Assembly: GCA_017979445.1 (NCBI GenBank)
Contig: CM030708.1
Coordinates: 27,995,613-28,059,612, forward strand
DNA from: Akebia trifoliata
Lineage: Eukaryota; Streptophyta; Magnoliopsida; Ranunculales; Lardizabalaceae
DNA: 64,000 bases
Direction: 5' to 3'
Below, piece by piece: positions 1-11,073 of the stretch; position 1 is the first letter of the stretch; each line of letters begins with the position of its first letter. A program made the position numbers and the translations under genes. The notes under the pieces are model-generated. The model saw nothing but the letters and a program-made list of their open reading frames with translations, was not told where the DNA came from and did no database searches.

Positions 1-2032
1 ACTCCATATGTAAAAAACGAGGACTCGACTTGGAAATCTCAAGTTGATTGGGCTTTGTCCTGAAAAGGTTTGTGATTTATAACTTGAAACCAACCATCGC
101 TTGGCTGATTCTAGCAAATCAGTTCTTTTCTCATTCAATTATTTTCTTGTGCAACTCGACTAGGTTGAATCAAAAACTCACCCAATGTGACTTGCCCATT
201 CTATGATGAATTTTGAAACGAGTTTTAGAGTCGGTGAATTTTCTAAAAAATATTCCAATATTCTGTAACTTCCTGAAGACCACACTGTTTTGGATGTGAT
301 AACTTGATAATTAATGTAACCCCATTTACTATTTCGTGAGGTGTTTGGACCATGGTTTTAAATCTTGTCTGCAATAAGAACATGTGAGAGTTGCAGTGCT
401 AAGCTATTATGTAATATGAGGTTTGAAATGGGACAAGTTTCAAAGGGAAAAAGAAATAGAGGGGAGGGGGCGTGCTTAGTAGAATATGGCTCATCCTTTG
501 TAGGACATGGTTTCTTCAACATCAGGAAAAAAGGCACAGATGTGCCCACCATTCACAGAAAACGATAGGTTACCCTCCCACCCTTCTTTTCTTCCTGTTA
601 TTCTACATAATCAAATTACCCTCATCTGTCTATCTCAATTCTCAAGAGTCAAGTCACCTTGTAGTTAGTCATTTAGCTACTGGGATGACAGAAGAGGACC
701 ATTCATGACTCAAGTTCTCTAGTTGAATTATTGAGTTGAGTTCTAAGGGCAAGAAAATCTATAGCATTTTATCCTTCAAGGTTAAGCTGTCCATGCCGTG
801 AATACTCAATACCCTGCCCAGCCCAACCCAACCCAACCCAATCCAATTTACACCCTTAACTGTGACTTTCAAGGATGGCAGAGATTATGTTGAATGTGCC
901 AACAAAGTTTATCTCAAAGGGGGGAGCAAACCCATTATCAACTTATTGGTTCTCTTACAAGCATGATGAATTTTACCAAAATTCCAATAATAAAATTTAT
1001 CGATTTACTATTTTGACTTATAACTTAATTTTGGATAGGTTAAGTTTATAATTTTATTATGTATTGGTAAAAATCAAAGTGACATTCATGAGTTAGACAT
1101 GAACCAATCAAATGGCACTTGTGTTGCATTTTTATTACATGGCCATTAATCTTTCTTTCAATCAACAATCAATGCTTGAGTATGTCTGCAATGGAAGTTA
1201 ACCATGCTGACTCAGTTATTCTTTTGTTTGTTGATTCAGTTTTGTGGAAATTATGGCCCCTGTATTTTCTCGGGAAGCATGGCGTTGCGTGTGGCATATG
1301 ATTCAGGTGTCATTACATTTTGATGGAACACGCTGTTCCTTTATTTTTTTTATTTTTTAGATAAGCAAGTGGGTTATTGGTTAATAATTAGTAGTTGAAG
1401 GCAGGTTTTGTGGCATTGACTCTCACAGAATTAAACCAACTTAGCAAGCTGGCATCTTCATGCTGCTCCTTTATTTCAGGATCCTTTCAGTTGAATGTGT
1501 TTTAGATTTTAACCTTTTAGTGACAAGTTGTGTCTAATAATGAGTTTGTAGAATGATTTGGTGCATGGATGGGGATTGGACTTTGCGCTAAGAAGATGTG
1601 TTGAGGTTAGTGGATTTTGTTTTTTTGATTCATCTCTTTTACTATAAGCACATATACGCATGATGCCTAAGCAGATGACCTGTATGTTCCAATCTTTTGC
1701 CTTGTTCGGATTCAGACAAGACCGGTGTGTTAAAGGTTGACTAATCAGATAACCCCTTGAGGCTTCCAGTGGACTTGATTACTGATTACATTATCCAAAA
1801 TTCCAAATAAGCAACTCAAATAAACTTGAATAATAATTGGGTTTATTTTGGTTGATATTGAAGAGTTGGACCATATTTTTTTTCTTGAAGTAACTGTAAA
1901 CCTTATTTTCAACCAGTAATGGGCCAATAAATTTGTCCAGTGGTCCATCTGTAAAAATGAAGCCATGATTTTCATATCTTCTGGGCACTCTTTATGTCTG
2001 ATTTCACCCTTTAATTTCCTTCATCTAAGCAG
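1..2032. other. Intergenic, no gene recognised
   Basis: AT-rich sequence with only short chance reading frames. No protein family, RNA gene or clear terminal repeat was recognised here. A GGGTTGGG-like C-rich run of short CCCAACCCAA repeats occurs near 815-845 and is too short to interpret. Confidence 0.4.
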
Positions 2033-2107
2033 CCTGCATACGAGAAGATCGGTGTGGTTGACTTGCAATGGATTGTTCATCAAGTCATACCTTCTCTTGG
2101 GAACCAG
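2033..2107 (+). pseudogene. Exon-like segment of an unrecognised gene (part 1)
   Basis: A 75-bp phase-0 segment lies between a good acceptor (AAGCAG, AG at 2031-2032) and a good donor (CAG|GTGAGA, GT at 2108). It encodes 25 residues with a natural composition, including EKIGVVDLQWIVHQVIP. The next exon-like piece, at 3106, has the same phase and could be joined to it by a 998-bp intron. I do not recognise the family. Splice signals and phase compatibility are seen; the gene identity is unknown. With no start, no stop and no further exons found, it is most likely a captured or decayed fragment. Confidence 0.45.
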
Positions 2108-3105
2108 GTGAGACATCATTCTTGACAAACTTGTAGCATAGTTTGATTGATGTTTCTATACTTTGTGAGTTGTGTTGAAGATTCTTGATGTAGAACATTA
2201 TATTCAATTAATTTCTCTGTTTGTGGCCCCACATAATTTTGGTCTGTGGTTTGTATGGGCTGAATATGTATCACTTTCTGGTTCATATATTTCCAATTTA
2301 GTTAGTTCACATGTGTTAGCTGTTAGATCACATGAGGTACATTTCAAATGGATCCAGACCTTAATAATGAACCTTATTCGTTCCACTTCGATTTCAATCT
2401 AAGCCACATCTACGACTGTAACTGGATTGGATCAAATCTACTTATCCGATAATAATTTCGAATCAGGATCAATGATATGGAATTAGTAAGTACCATTTAC
2501 AAACTTGCTTGTATTACAAAAATTAGGATTTATGTAAGATTAAAATACATGTGAAATTGAACAAGCGTGTTGTACACAACTTTCTCTCTACACGTGCATT
2601 TCACGTGCCATTTGCTTGTATGTTAAAAACGAAAGATCCACAAACATCGGCGTAAGCCACTCCATTTTAGTCAACTTTTCTTCTGGAATTTTCTCACTCA
2701 CCGATCACTTTTGCTCATTTAATACACATGGCGTCATGCCATTGGTTCATCAGCTTAGCACATAACTTTCAAAACAGCAAATCTCTGTTCAAAATAGTAG
2801 GTTCGTCACCCAGCATCACATATCATACTTTGGCCCACCATCATACCCATCCTAACCATTGAAATAGTGGACCCTACCCAGAAAATCAACAAGTTTGCTG
2901 ACTTCATCACAGGTATTGTTATAACAAAATAATATTCTTGTGGTTGCCATATAGTTCGCATTGATTTGTGCAAGGTAGCGAGAACTGTCAAGGATTGCTG
3001 AATTTCCTTCCATTAATTCACTTGTTCCTTATTTTACAGTGCTATTGTTGTTTTTGTACCGTGTTCTGATTCCAGTTACAATGTGGTTCCTGAACATTTC
3101 TGCAG

Positions 3106-3240
3106 ATTGTGCTTGGTATAAAGCTGGGAATGAAACCAGAGGAGGCAATTTCCAAAGTGAAAACTCTCTCTGATGTTGAGGGTTTATGTGTATCTTTTGC
3201 GAGTAATCGTGGCTCTGCTGATCCTGTCCTGGCTATCAAG
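3106..3240 (+). pseudogene. Exon-like segment of an unrecognised gene (part 2)
   Basis: A 135-bp phase-0 segment with acceptor TTCTGCAG and donor AAG|GTATTT. It encodes 45 residues including [19 protein letters not shown] and a later [17 protein letters not shown]. The charged, helix-like composition and the clean splice sites on both sides argue that it is a real exon, in the same phase as the one at 2033-2107. I cannot name the protein. No continuation was found downstream before an unrelated LRR exon at 3600, so the gene is incomplete here. Confidence 0.5.
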
Positions 3241-3599
3241 GTATTTCTCTTGCAGAACTTGAATATTTCTCTTGTATTTTTTTTTTTCAACTTAAAGCGT
3301 TCCATAGGATTGCACTTTATGCTCTAGATCTCCATTTTATTAACCTAACTTCAGTCCCCTTTTTGGCCACACGGCTTATTCAGAACTGTTTAATGTTTGG
3401 TTCTCTCCATGGTGGATCTGCACACTACAAATCAATATGATCAATAATTTTATAGTCTGTTTAATGTCCATGTTGAAAGGTTTTCGAATGTTAGTGTAAA
3501 CTTGGTGAACAGAATTTTAACAGATCTTTATCTTTAAACTATGTTTAATATGTCTATTTGAATACCTTCATTTATGTTTTTGTGCTATTTTTGAGGCAG

Positions 3600-3665
3600 A
3601 GATCTAAGAAACAACAACATTGGGGGGAGTATTCCATCCAATCTGCCCGTTACCTTGAAGAACTT
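3600..3665 (+). pseudogene. Single LRR exon, STRUBBELIG-receptor family type
   Basis: A 66-bp segment between acceptor GAGGCAG and donor CTT|GTATG encodes DLRNNNIGGSIPSNLPVTLK followed by N and L. This closely resembles the leucine-rich repeat with an 'SIP..LP.TL.N' pattern known from STRUBBELIG-receptor family (SRF) kinases of plants, which have several such LRRs outside the membrane and a kinase-like domain inside. Only this one repeat was found: no signal peptide, no membrane segment and no kinase. It is therefore a fragment. The SRF assignment rests on recalled family pattern and not on an alignment. Confidence 0.55.
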
Positions 3666-4049
3666 GTATGTTTTGTTCTTGACCATTCTATTATGATGCC
3701 TTTATATAGTAAACTGGTTCACTCATATCAGCTTTATGTTGCTTGTGTGCTTGAGCATGTACTTCTATATGGTTCTTAAGCACACCGTCTTATATGAAAC
3801 ATATGTTTTGAAGTTCCACACTTCACATTGAAGCTTCAGATACCACTAGTAAGGAAAAAAAAAGATTTCAATATTATTTCCTTCATTTTACTTTATATTT
3901 TGAAAACTTAATGATGATTTTGGGGTGAAGAACGAGTTCATTAAATTGGTAGTTAGATTTGCATAATTTTTCTAGATTTATTGCTTGGTAGACTAGAATT
4001 TAGATTGCTAGTTAGATTTGCTTAATTGGTAGTTAGAAAAATGGTTAGT

Positions 4050-4335
4050 GTTATGAAAGTTGAAGACGAGGGGCATTTGGGTCTTTTCATGTTGTTAGTT
4101 AGGGTATTTTTTTTTAAAAATACCCTATAGCGACGGTCACTGACCGTCTCTATATCCTCATTTGACCGTCACTATATCCTATTTTTACTGTAGCAACAGT
4201 CGTTTTTTCCGACTGTTGAAGATCGTCGTTTTTTTCCGACTGTTTTAGGCTATCGCAATTAAAAAACCACTCCTTTTAAAACGACTCCATTTACGACTGT
4301 AGGGGCAGTCGTTTTTGACGAATTATGACGTAGTG
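4050..4335 (+). mobile_element. CACTA-type element, right (3') end
   Basis: The segment ends in TTATGACGTAGTG, the reverse of a CACTACGTCATAA terminus, and carries subterminal motifs repeated in both orientations (TAGCGACGGTC, GACCGTC, AACGACTG, CAGTCGTTTTT). Such short subterminal arrays are typical of En/Spm (CACTA) transposons. A related end is present at 11074-11391, with the same upstream block starting near TGAAAGTTGAAGACGAGG. No matching left terminus was found, so this is a one-ended remnant or the right end of a larger element extending left. Confidence 0.6.
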
Positions 4336-4568
4336 ATTTTATGAACAAAACCTTAAATTTTTTGTGATCCATTGAGACAACTACGAATGAAAAATATATC
4401 AAGATTATAAGAATATATAAATGATTTTAAAAAATAATAGAAATAGGGGAGAAATTGATTGTTTTTTGTGAAAATCTTTGATAAATTGGGAATCAAACAC
4501 AAGTGTGCATAGATTTACAATATTCACTATAATTCCTTAAATCTAGAGCCTATTTGTAAAGAACAGAT

Positions 4569-4574
4569 CTCTCT

Positions 4575-4647
<73 letters not shown>
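4569..4647. repeat. (CT)n-(TA)n compound microsatellite
   Basis: About 35 bp of CT repeats, broken by a single CCTC, run directly into about 40 bp of TA repeats. The rest of 4336-4880 is AT-rich with no recognisable gene. Confidence 0.9.
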
Positions 4648-4651
<4 letters not shown>

Positions 4652-4882
4652 ATGGTGTAAAATGTTGAGACCTGAGAGGGAGGAAGTTATAATTTAAAAG
4701 ATTACTTTTCAAAGATTCATTAGAGAAATTATATGAGGGCATTTCTATCTAAAAACATGAGTTATTGTAGCAAATAGCCCTATTTTGGGTGTTAGAAAAA
4801 AATGACCCTCTTTGCCTTGCCATAAACGTTTTATACTAAATGTCCTAGAATTAGTAATTTTTAATATAAAAAAAGAGAGACT

Positions 4883-4989
4883 CTATTGTCACATCGACTT
4901 TTGCTAACACTACCCCCATCTCATATATAAATCACCAAAGATTAAGACACATCTTGAGGTCAAATTAGCAAAAGTTGGTGTGGCAATAG
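4883..4989. mobile_element. Small MITE with 25-bp terminal inverted repeats
   Basis: The left end CTATTGTCACATCGACTTTT (plus GCTAA) is mirrored at the right by TTAGCAAAAGTTGGTGTGG (plus CAATAG). The total is 107 bp. The same terminus recurs near 58792, 59761 and 63650, which defines a family in this window. No coding capacity. Confidence 0.65.
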
Positions 4990-5282
4990 CAGCTTGCTAA
5001 AAGAAACACACTTTATTTTATAAAATTTGTACTTAAAAACACAATCATAGCTCTAACATGGTCCATAGTTTTTGTATTTTCACTCGTCCTATATACATTG
5101 CTTGGTTAATATATTTTTGTATTTTTTATATAACTTGATTTTATAATTATTGTTATTATGCTACTCGTGGCCTCCAATTAGTTACAAAAAACAGTTCTTG
5201 ATCAATATTATTAGTAGCATTTGATAATTAGAGTAATATTTTAAAATTTTAAATCATTACATTATTATTATTATTATTATTA

Positions 5283-5527
5283 TTTAATGATAGGGGTGTC
5301 CGAACTTATGTTAGATTAGGGGGATTGGAATAGCTAGTGCCAAGACATATGGATCCTTCCCTCGGGCACGTGCAACATCCGCACATCGCACGCACTGAGT
5401 AAATGAGGATGTGCCTTCACTGGTGGCCCCGAGGAAATATTGCTCATACTGGGTATCGAACTCACAACTTATGAACTCCCATTGCTTATTGGATCCGAAA
5501 TTACCATTGAGCTACCCCCTCAAGGTT
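5283..5527 (-). mobile_element. tRNA-derived SINE, diverged
   Basis: Read on the minus strand, it starts near 5525 with an A-box-like TAGCTCAATGGTAA and then a B-box-like GAGTTCGATACCCA, the internal RNA polymerase III promoter elements of tRNA-derived SINEs. The body that follows (GAGGATG/ACACCCTC-type segment, GTGCGATGTGCGG) is shared with the copies at 63088-63335, 19935-20118 and 44557-44730. The 3' part is more diverged than in the 63-kb copy. Confidence 0.6.
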
Positions 5528-6025
5528 CATTACACTATTGTTGTCTCTAATTATAATACTCAACACTATATTTCGCTACAATATTTGTTTTTGAGGACAT
5601 ACATCATACATGATTATAACTATAAGAAAGAAAAAAAAGTTTAATGTGATGGATGAAATGAGATTCTTTATGCGAGTAGATTTTCAATATTTTTAGAGTG
5701 GATTCCTGTATTTTGAGAACATGAACTGAAGAAGAATTTGTTCCCAAAGCTCTAAAACTAGATTTGAGAGTGGGAGTGACACCACTAAGAAAAGGATATG
5801 ATCACGAAGAACCATATTTCAAGTTAAAAAAAAGCAGCCAATTGTTCACACTAAAAATTAGTTATTTCTAAAAATAGCTCTATACCCATTTTGGTAATTA
5901 TTTTCCATAGCTGATTCCAATTCTTTTATAAAGTTGATATCCATTTTCATAAAACAAATTTTTTTTTTAAATCATTTTATAAGTGTTAATTTTACATGGT
6001 ACTTTCCAAGAAGCTTAAGACTAAC
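5528..6025. other. AT-rich intergenic, nothing recognised
   Basis: No gene, terminal repeat or RNA signal was recognised. Confidence 0.4.
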
Positions 6026-6398
6026 GAGAGCATTCAGAGACCCTAAAGAAAGTTTAACATTTTTCGATATATAGGTTAGAAGTTTTGGACTTGACTGATT
6101 TTTTATGAGGATGATCTTTATGGTGAGGAGATCATCTTCATAAAATAAAATAAAAAATCAGCTCATTCTGAAACTTCTAATCCCATCAAAAGTGGTTATA
6201 AATAATTAACGGACCATAATTCTTTAATTTGTAATTTAGGGTTAGAAGTTTTGGAATGAGCTGATTTTTTGTGAGGGTGATCTCTTCACCATAGAGATTA
6301 TCCTCACAAAAAATCAGCTCATTCCCAAACTTCTAGTCCATGTTTTGAAAAATATTTGACACCATGTTTGGCTCTTTTTAGGGCCTTCGAACGCTCCC
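6026..6398. mobile_element. Palindromic MITE, 'TTAGAAGTTTTGGAATG' family (diverged copy)
   Basis: Two hairpin halves of about 100 bp each are built from GGTTAGAAGTTTTGGA...GATGATC and its complement GATCATC...TCC-AAACTTCTA. They are separated by a spacer containing ACGGACC. The ends (AGCATTCAGAGACCCTAAAG and GGGCCTTCGAACGCTCCC) match the copy at 42653-43019. Unlike the 35-42 kb copies it is not flanked by long (TA)n tracts. Confidence 0.75.
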
Positions 6399-7367
6399 AC
6401 AACTAACAACTACTTTTGTGGTTATTTAATTAGTAGTTTTTTGGCACAATTTCTTAACTGTCCATATGAGTTTCAAGTCCCAAAAGAAATTGTGGCCAAT
6501 TGTTTGCTTTACCCATCTTTATAAATAATTTACGCTCACGAAAATGGGTAATGTGAATTTTTTTTGCATTTACCCATTGTTGTAACTTTTTTCATATCAA
6601 ATTCTGTGATTTGTATGTATGAAGTTCATTTCTATTTTCATAAAACCACTTTTTTTTCCTTTAATTTCCAAGTTTTCATTTTTTTTTTTCTGTGTTTTTA
6701 AAACCGGATCGGACTGATGGTCTGATCAGGTCCGACCAGATTTTTAAAAATAATCAGTTTGGTTCTTTTTGAACCAGCATCTTATAAAGACTCATTGGTT
6801 TTTTTCAAAACCAATGTTTCGGTTCTCATGAATCGATTCTTGATATTTAAGTACTCCATTCTTGAATCAATTCTTGATATTTAAGAGATTATGAGTCCGA
6901 CTAACCTTACTAACTTAAAAAGGGAAAAAAAGACCTTACCAAGGCTTATCCACCGTCAAAACAGAATCTTAAGATTTGTAACAATCTCGAGGTTCCGTGG
7001 ATGAGTCTTAATAAGGCCTCTTTTCCTTACTCGGCAAAGTGTTAATTAAAGGTTATTATTAAAAAATATCATTTTTATTAAGAGTTTATCCACAAAGGAA
7101 ATTGAAAATCTTGTAGATTTGAAGAAAACAGAAAGATTCATTAATACTTTTTACGTTTTTTAATTGATTGATAAAAAGTCCAAAAAAATTTTCTTCTTCT
7201 TCTTTTTTTTTTTTTTTCAGTATAATTTTTATATCTTAAAAATTAGTCAATAAATACAAATTGGTCCCGAACCCTAGTACCGCCATTTGAACAAATTTTA
7301 TGTTTGATTATTGGTTCAGTTTTTAAAACATTGTTTCTAGGCGTTTATTTTTTTTAGAGTCGTCATG
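6399..7367. other. AT-rich intergenic, nothing recognised
   Basis: Only short repeated words such as GGATCGGACTGATGGTCTGATC and homopolymer T runs. No gene recognised. Confidence 0.35.
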
Positions 7368-7502
7368 AATGCACACGGTTTTGGTATGTGGCTGACGTGG
7401 CAAAGGCGTAGAATCATAGATATTTTTCATCGGGATACACAAGAAAAAGATGTGTGATTTTATGCCCTTGCCATATCAGCCGCATACCCAACCGTGTGCA
7501 TT
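7368..7502. mobile_element. Palindromic MITE
   Basis: The left arm AATGCACACGGTTTTGGTAT continues to GACGTGGCAAAGGC. The right arm is GCCCTTGCCATATCAGC to CAACCGTGTGCATT. The arms are about 39 bp with a short loop that itself holds a smaller hairpin (AGAATCATAGAT/ATTTTATGCC). No coding capacity. Confidence 0.7.
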
Positions 7503-7576
7503 TATAATTATTCTTATATTTATTTTTTATTTTTGCTTGAAGCTTAAAGATTAATACCTACTTTTAACCACAATGG

Positions 7577-7918
7577 TCACCAAGGTTCCAAGATGGGAAC
7601 ACAAACCAAAGTGCAGTGTTGTATGGAAGTGTGAAAGAAATAGCAAAGAAGAAAGGGTGCACACCAGCGCAGATAGCGCTCGCTTGGGTTCATCAGCAAG
7701 GAAGCAATGTGTGCCCGATTCCGGGAACCACTAAACTCGAAAACCTTGAGAATAACATCACCGCTGCATAGATCAAACTCACTCCAGAGGAGAGGAGTGA
7801 GCTTGATGTCCGCAGCGTTGATGCTGATGTCAAGGGTGATAGATATCCTCAAGTATTGATGAAATTAAATTGGAGATATTCAGAAACTCCCCAACTCAAC
7901 TCTTGGAAGCCAGAATAA
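7577..7918 (+). pseudogene. Last exon of an aldo-keto reductase, with internal stop
   Basis: Translation in the frame ending at TAA 7916-7918 gives a typical C-terminus of plant aldo-keto reductases of the auxin-induced/perakine-reductase type: PRFQDG near the start, then [42 protein letters not shown] and SVDADVKGDRYP, ending ETPQLNSWKPE. These are NADPH-dependent soluble oxidoreductases; the IPGTTK region lies in the cofactor-binding part. An in-frame TAG near 7770 interrupts the line between ITAA and IKLTPEE. No upstream exon with the catalytic Tyr/Lys/His/Asp residues was found. It is a non-functional single-exon fragment; the family call is firm. Confidence 0.85.
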
Positions 7919-7949
7919 TAAGTCATATAGATGGTCATAAATTATAAGA

Positions 7950-8130
7950 ATCTTGATAATCAGACTACCCCACGTGGCACACTCAATTGACTTTCCTGAC
8001 GTGACAAATTTTGGAACCATAGATCTGTATGTCTCAGGATACAAAACTGCACTTTCCCATAAAAATGTGTGTCCCATTGGAACTGTGTATACCGAGGCGT
8101 AAAGATCTACGATTCCTTGATAATTATAGT
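7950..8130. mobile_element. Weak palindromic MITE-like segment
   Basis: An imperfect palindrome around GAACCATAGATCTGTATG and AAAGATCTACGATTCC, with CAGGATACA/TGTATACCGAGG nearer the centre. The same layout is clearer at 33439-33641 and 54042-54269. The ends are not well defined. Confidence 0.4.
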
Positions 8131-8659
8131 TTTGGATTAGTAAATAATGTGATAAATCCTTGATAATTGTTTGTGGATTTTTTTCTTGATTTGATAAGAG
8201 TTATTGATTATGATGTGTGTTAGATTTCTTTTCAAATTGCTTATTATTTTTTGAAAATTTACTCCAATGATGAATGATGAGGGAAATACAGAATTGGATA
8301 TGAACTTCTCACAACTTACATAATCGAGCATGAAAAATTACAAAAATGGACAATACGTTGGATTAGTTGAATTTTTTTTTTCTTTTTGAGAATTACCCAA
8401 AATGTGATCAACTTTGAACAAAATTCTCATTCCAGCTCATTATTCATTTTAATTCCCAAAACATGAAAAGCAAGCTACTTAACCCCCACTTTAGTGCAGC
8501 CATCTTGAATTGCAGCTTGGGAATCATGGTTCAAATCTGACGGAGGAAGAACTTGAGACCCACACAATATCTGCCTGGAAAGAGGGAAAATTGCATCTTG
8601 ACAGACAAACTAATGGGCATGGAAGAGCATTTCCGAGGCGTCTAGTCCATGTAAGTGGT

Positions 8660-9000
8660 TCTTGTGGTGCAGTTCCAACCTTCTCTAGCATGCAACCTTC
8701 ACAGGAATGACCCCAACGAACAACATCATTGAAGGATAAACGTGGGCTCCCTGAATTCAAGATGGCTGCACTAAAGAGCTTCCAAATCTTCACTATGAAT
8801 GGGCAAGAGAAAAATAGGTGATACACTGATTCTTCCTTCTCTCCACACAATATCAGTATATATTGGTTTGGTTTCAAAAACAAAATATTTGATATGGATT
8901 TTGTGGGCAGCTTGATTGGAAAAGTGGCTGCAGATCATAATCATAAATGGATATATAAGGAATTTCTTGTTTGCATGGCATAACACAGGAGACATAGTAA
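8660..9000 (-). pseudogene. LINE fragment, reverse-transcriptase zinc-binding (zf-RVT) region
   Basis: On the minus strand, CGEKEESVYHLFFSCPF followed by IVKIWKLF matches the C-terminal zf-RVT module of plant non-LTR retrotransposon reverse transcriptases (C-G-E-x-E-x2-x-H-L-F-x2-C-P-F...W). The upstream part (HANKKFLIYPFMIMICSHFS...) is in another frame, so at least one frameshift is present. No RT core (YADD box) was found nearby. A 5'-truncated, decayed copy. Confidence 0.6.
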
Positions 9001-9095
9001 GCAAGTCTTAGCTATATGAACATAAGTTTGTGATTTTTTATGTTTCAAATTTAATTATTGAGAATCTATACTTATTTTGTCCTGTTAATTTTCAG

Positions 9096-9137
9096 CATCC
9101 AAGGACATGGGAAGCTTAGTTTCAGTCTGGTATAAAG
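9096..9137 (+). pseudogene. bHLH-MYC_N domain exon (RSS3/LHW-like), stop-containing
   Basis: A 42-bp segment between acceptor TTTCAG and donor AAG|GTTCAT reads HPRTWEA-stop-FQSGIK. The expected family sequence has Q at the stop position (CAG to TAG change). With the next exon it forms the 'WEAQFQSGIKTI...VREGVVQLG' stretch of the bHLH-MYC_N domain found in RICE SALT SENSITIVE 3-like and LONESOME HIGHWAY-like proteins, which mediates contacts with MYB-type and bHLH transcription factors. Non-functional. Confidence 0.7.
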
Positions 9138-9232
9138 GTTCATATACAAACATAAATTCTCTCTTTGCAATTATCATGCAAACTTATGAGATTTAAGAAT
9201 TCATCCCCTCATTTGTTTGTCTAATCCTACAG

Positions 9233-9289
9233 ACTATAGGTTTGATTGCAGTTAGAGAAGGTGTTGTCCAATTAGGGGCAGTTCACAAG
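9233..9289 (+). pseudogene. bHLH-MYC_N domain exon, continuation
   Basis: A 57-bp phase-0 segment after acceptor TCCTACAG and before donor AAG|GTTCTC. It encodes TIGLIAVREGVVQLGAVHK, the core of the bHLH-MYC_N domain, joined in phase to the segment ending 9137 across a 95-bp intron. No bHLH DNA-binding domain is visible downstream. A CA microsatellite (9298-9320) follows immediately. Confidence 0.8.
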
Positions 9290-9663
9290 GTTCTCTCTCA
9301 CACACACACACGCACACACAGGAATACTCAATGCAAAGCTACAGAGGCAGAAAAGAAGAAAAGGAAGAAAGCCAACAAATCATCCTCAATAGAAGCTATG
9401 GATGCCAATGTCTGGTGTTGAATTGGATGAGTAATTTTCTTTACCTGTCTCTTGTTATTCTTGTGCTATACTCTTTGTTTATGAGCAATTGAATTTTCAT
9501 TTTGTGGTGGGTTCAATGTTTAGAACATTTTAAATTGTAATTCATTTTTGATAGGATTATAAATTTCATGTTTTTATCCATTTTTTTAGTATCCTAGTTA
9601 GTAATGTATGATTATAGGTGATGTGTGTTTTGTTTAGTCTTTAATGGTGTGGTGTGTGGGCAG

Positions 9664-9752
9664 GCCAATGTGGGCAAGGGACTCTGAATTCTTGGGACTC
9701 CACAACTCCTCTGCTTTTCTTCCCGCCTCCAGAAAAGTCTCCAGACCTCAGC
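9664..9752 (+). other. Possible exon of unknown gene
   Basis: Between GCAG (about 9660-9663) and a CGGTGAGT donor lies an open 89-bp stretch reading PMWARDSEFLGLHNSSAF and LPASRKVSRPQR. The strong donor and open frame suggest a real exon, but I do not recognise the protein. Flanking sequence to 10459 shows no other coding signal. Confidence 0.3.
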
Positions 9753-10459
9753 GGTGAGTTTACTAATTTTCAGAGTTTTCTAATTGGGTTCAGTTAATTA
9801 TGTGAACTTGTATTATTTGCATCACACGTGGTTATTGCATATGTTTTGCTTAGTAATGAGTAATGGTAGGTTACATTTGACAATTAACCGTGTACTGTTG
9901 AAATAATGGATAGAATGTATCTTGATTCGCTGCCCTTGCTCGGTGAGCAATTCAAATGAATGCCAATAAATTTGACAAAATTGTTCATGACAGGTTGTCA
10001 CTTATTTAGTTTCTTATGAAGTTTTTTTACTTTTGTTTCTGTTTATTTATTCACTTAATGATACAAAACTCTGTTGATGACAATTAAAATTTTGATGGAT
10101 AGGGCCTTTATTTACATTGGCCACAGAAGTTATTGAGTTAAGAAGAAGCTCAAGTATAAGGAGTTTTTGATTAAGTCAACTAGCACAAAATCTATAGGCC
10201 AATCCATTTTCTTGCTCTTAAAGGGATGGATCCATCTTGACATATGGGCTTCTGCCGAGCTATATGATTGAGTGATATCGTCCACGAACGAGACATTTCT
10301 CAAAAGTTAGTCATTCCATTTTATCTCATTGTTGAATCAAACGATTCAAATAAATCGGACAACTCAATCTCATTCATGGACGAGACGTCAAAGCACAAGT
10401 TTTAAAACCATGAGAGGCCTTTATTATTGACTGCATTTTCAATTTATTGGAACTTGTAG

Positions 10460-10547
10460 GAGTTGAACCACATGTTACTATCTTCCACTTGGACCACCCT
10501 CAAATACTTGAAGATGAATATGGAGGATGGCTGAGCTCCAAAATAAT
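10460..10547 (+). pseudogene. GH1 beta-glucosidase exon
   Basis: The 88-bp size, phase and sequence ([19 protein letters not shown] then [10 protein letters not shown]) match a conserved internal exon of plant family-1 glycoside hydrolases, which hydrolyse beta-glucosides in vacuole, plastid or apoplast. It has good splice sites (GTAG|G and AAT|GTAATT). Only this and the next exon were found of the usual 11-13. In most relatives the motif is 'YHxDLPQ'; here it is FHLDHPQ. Confidence 0.8.
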
Positions 10548-10642
10548 GTAATTTTACACCCTTTCCTTTGTAGTATCTCTTTTATTGTTTGCACATAAGA
10601 TTTCATGTGACATGGGTTGGGTTTGTTTTCTGGTTCAATGGG

Positions 10643-10897
10643 GATTTTACAGAATATGCAGATGTGTATTTTATAGAGTTTGGTGACAGGGTCTCCCACT
10701 GGACCACTATCAATGAGCCCAATGCTGTGTTTTTATCAACCATTGGCGACCCAACATTTCCACCTTCGATTTGCTCACATCGGGCTGGCTATCTCGGCTG
10801 CAGGCCTGACAATGACTCTGTGGACCCCCACATAGGAATGCATCATAGTTTGCTAGCACACTCATCAGCTGCCAATGTGTACAGAGAAAAATATCAA
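10643..10897 (+). pseudogene. GH1 beta-glucosidase exon with acid/base TINEP motif
   Basis: Encodes DFTEYADVYFIEFGDRVSHW then TTINEPNA, the GH1 acid/base motif T-x-N-E-P with its catalytic Glu kept, and ends SLLAHSSAANVYREKYQ at a good donor (CAA|GTGAGT). The middle (DPTFPPSICSHRAGYLGC) is typical in length. The acceptor is damaged: AATGGG stands where an AG is expected before GGATTT. The nucleophile exon (TENG) is absent. A two-exon gene fragment, not a working enzyme. Confidence 0.85.
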
Positions 10898-11073
10898 GTG
10901 AGTTCTTTGGCTTGTATTTAGGGAAAAGTTGATAGGCCCCCCACCTTGGCTCATATATTGTTTGATCTTGACCATATATACTATATCAAGTGAGTTCTTT
11001 GGCTTGTATTGTTTGATTTTATCTTCTAAAATTAGATAATTTACAACAGGTGGTTCTGAAAATAGTTAGACTT

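Noticed and set aside
3844..4335. Complete CACTA element from CACTAGTAAGG (3844) to 4335
   Set aside because: The left end does not match the right terminus (CACTACGTC) and the flanking triplets (TAC and ATT) differ.
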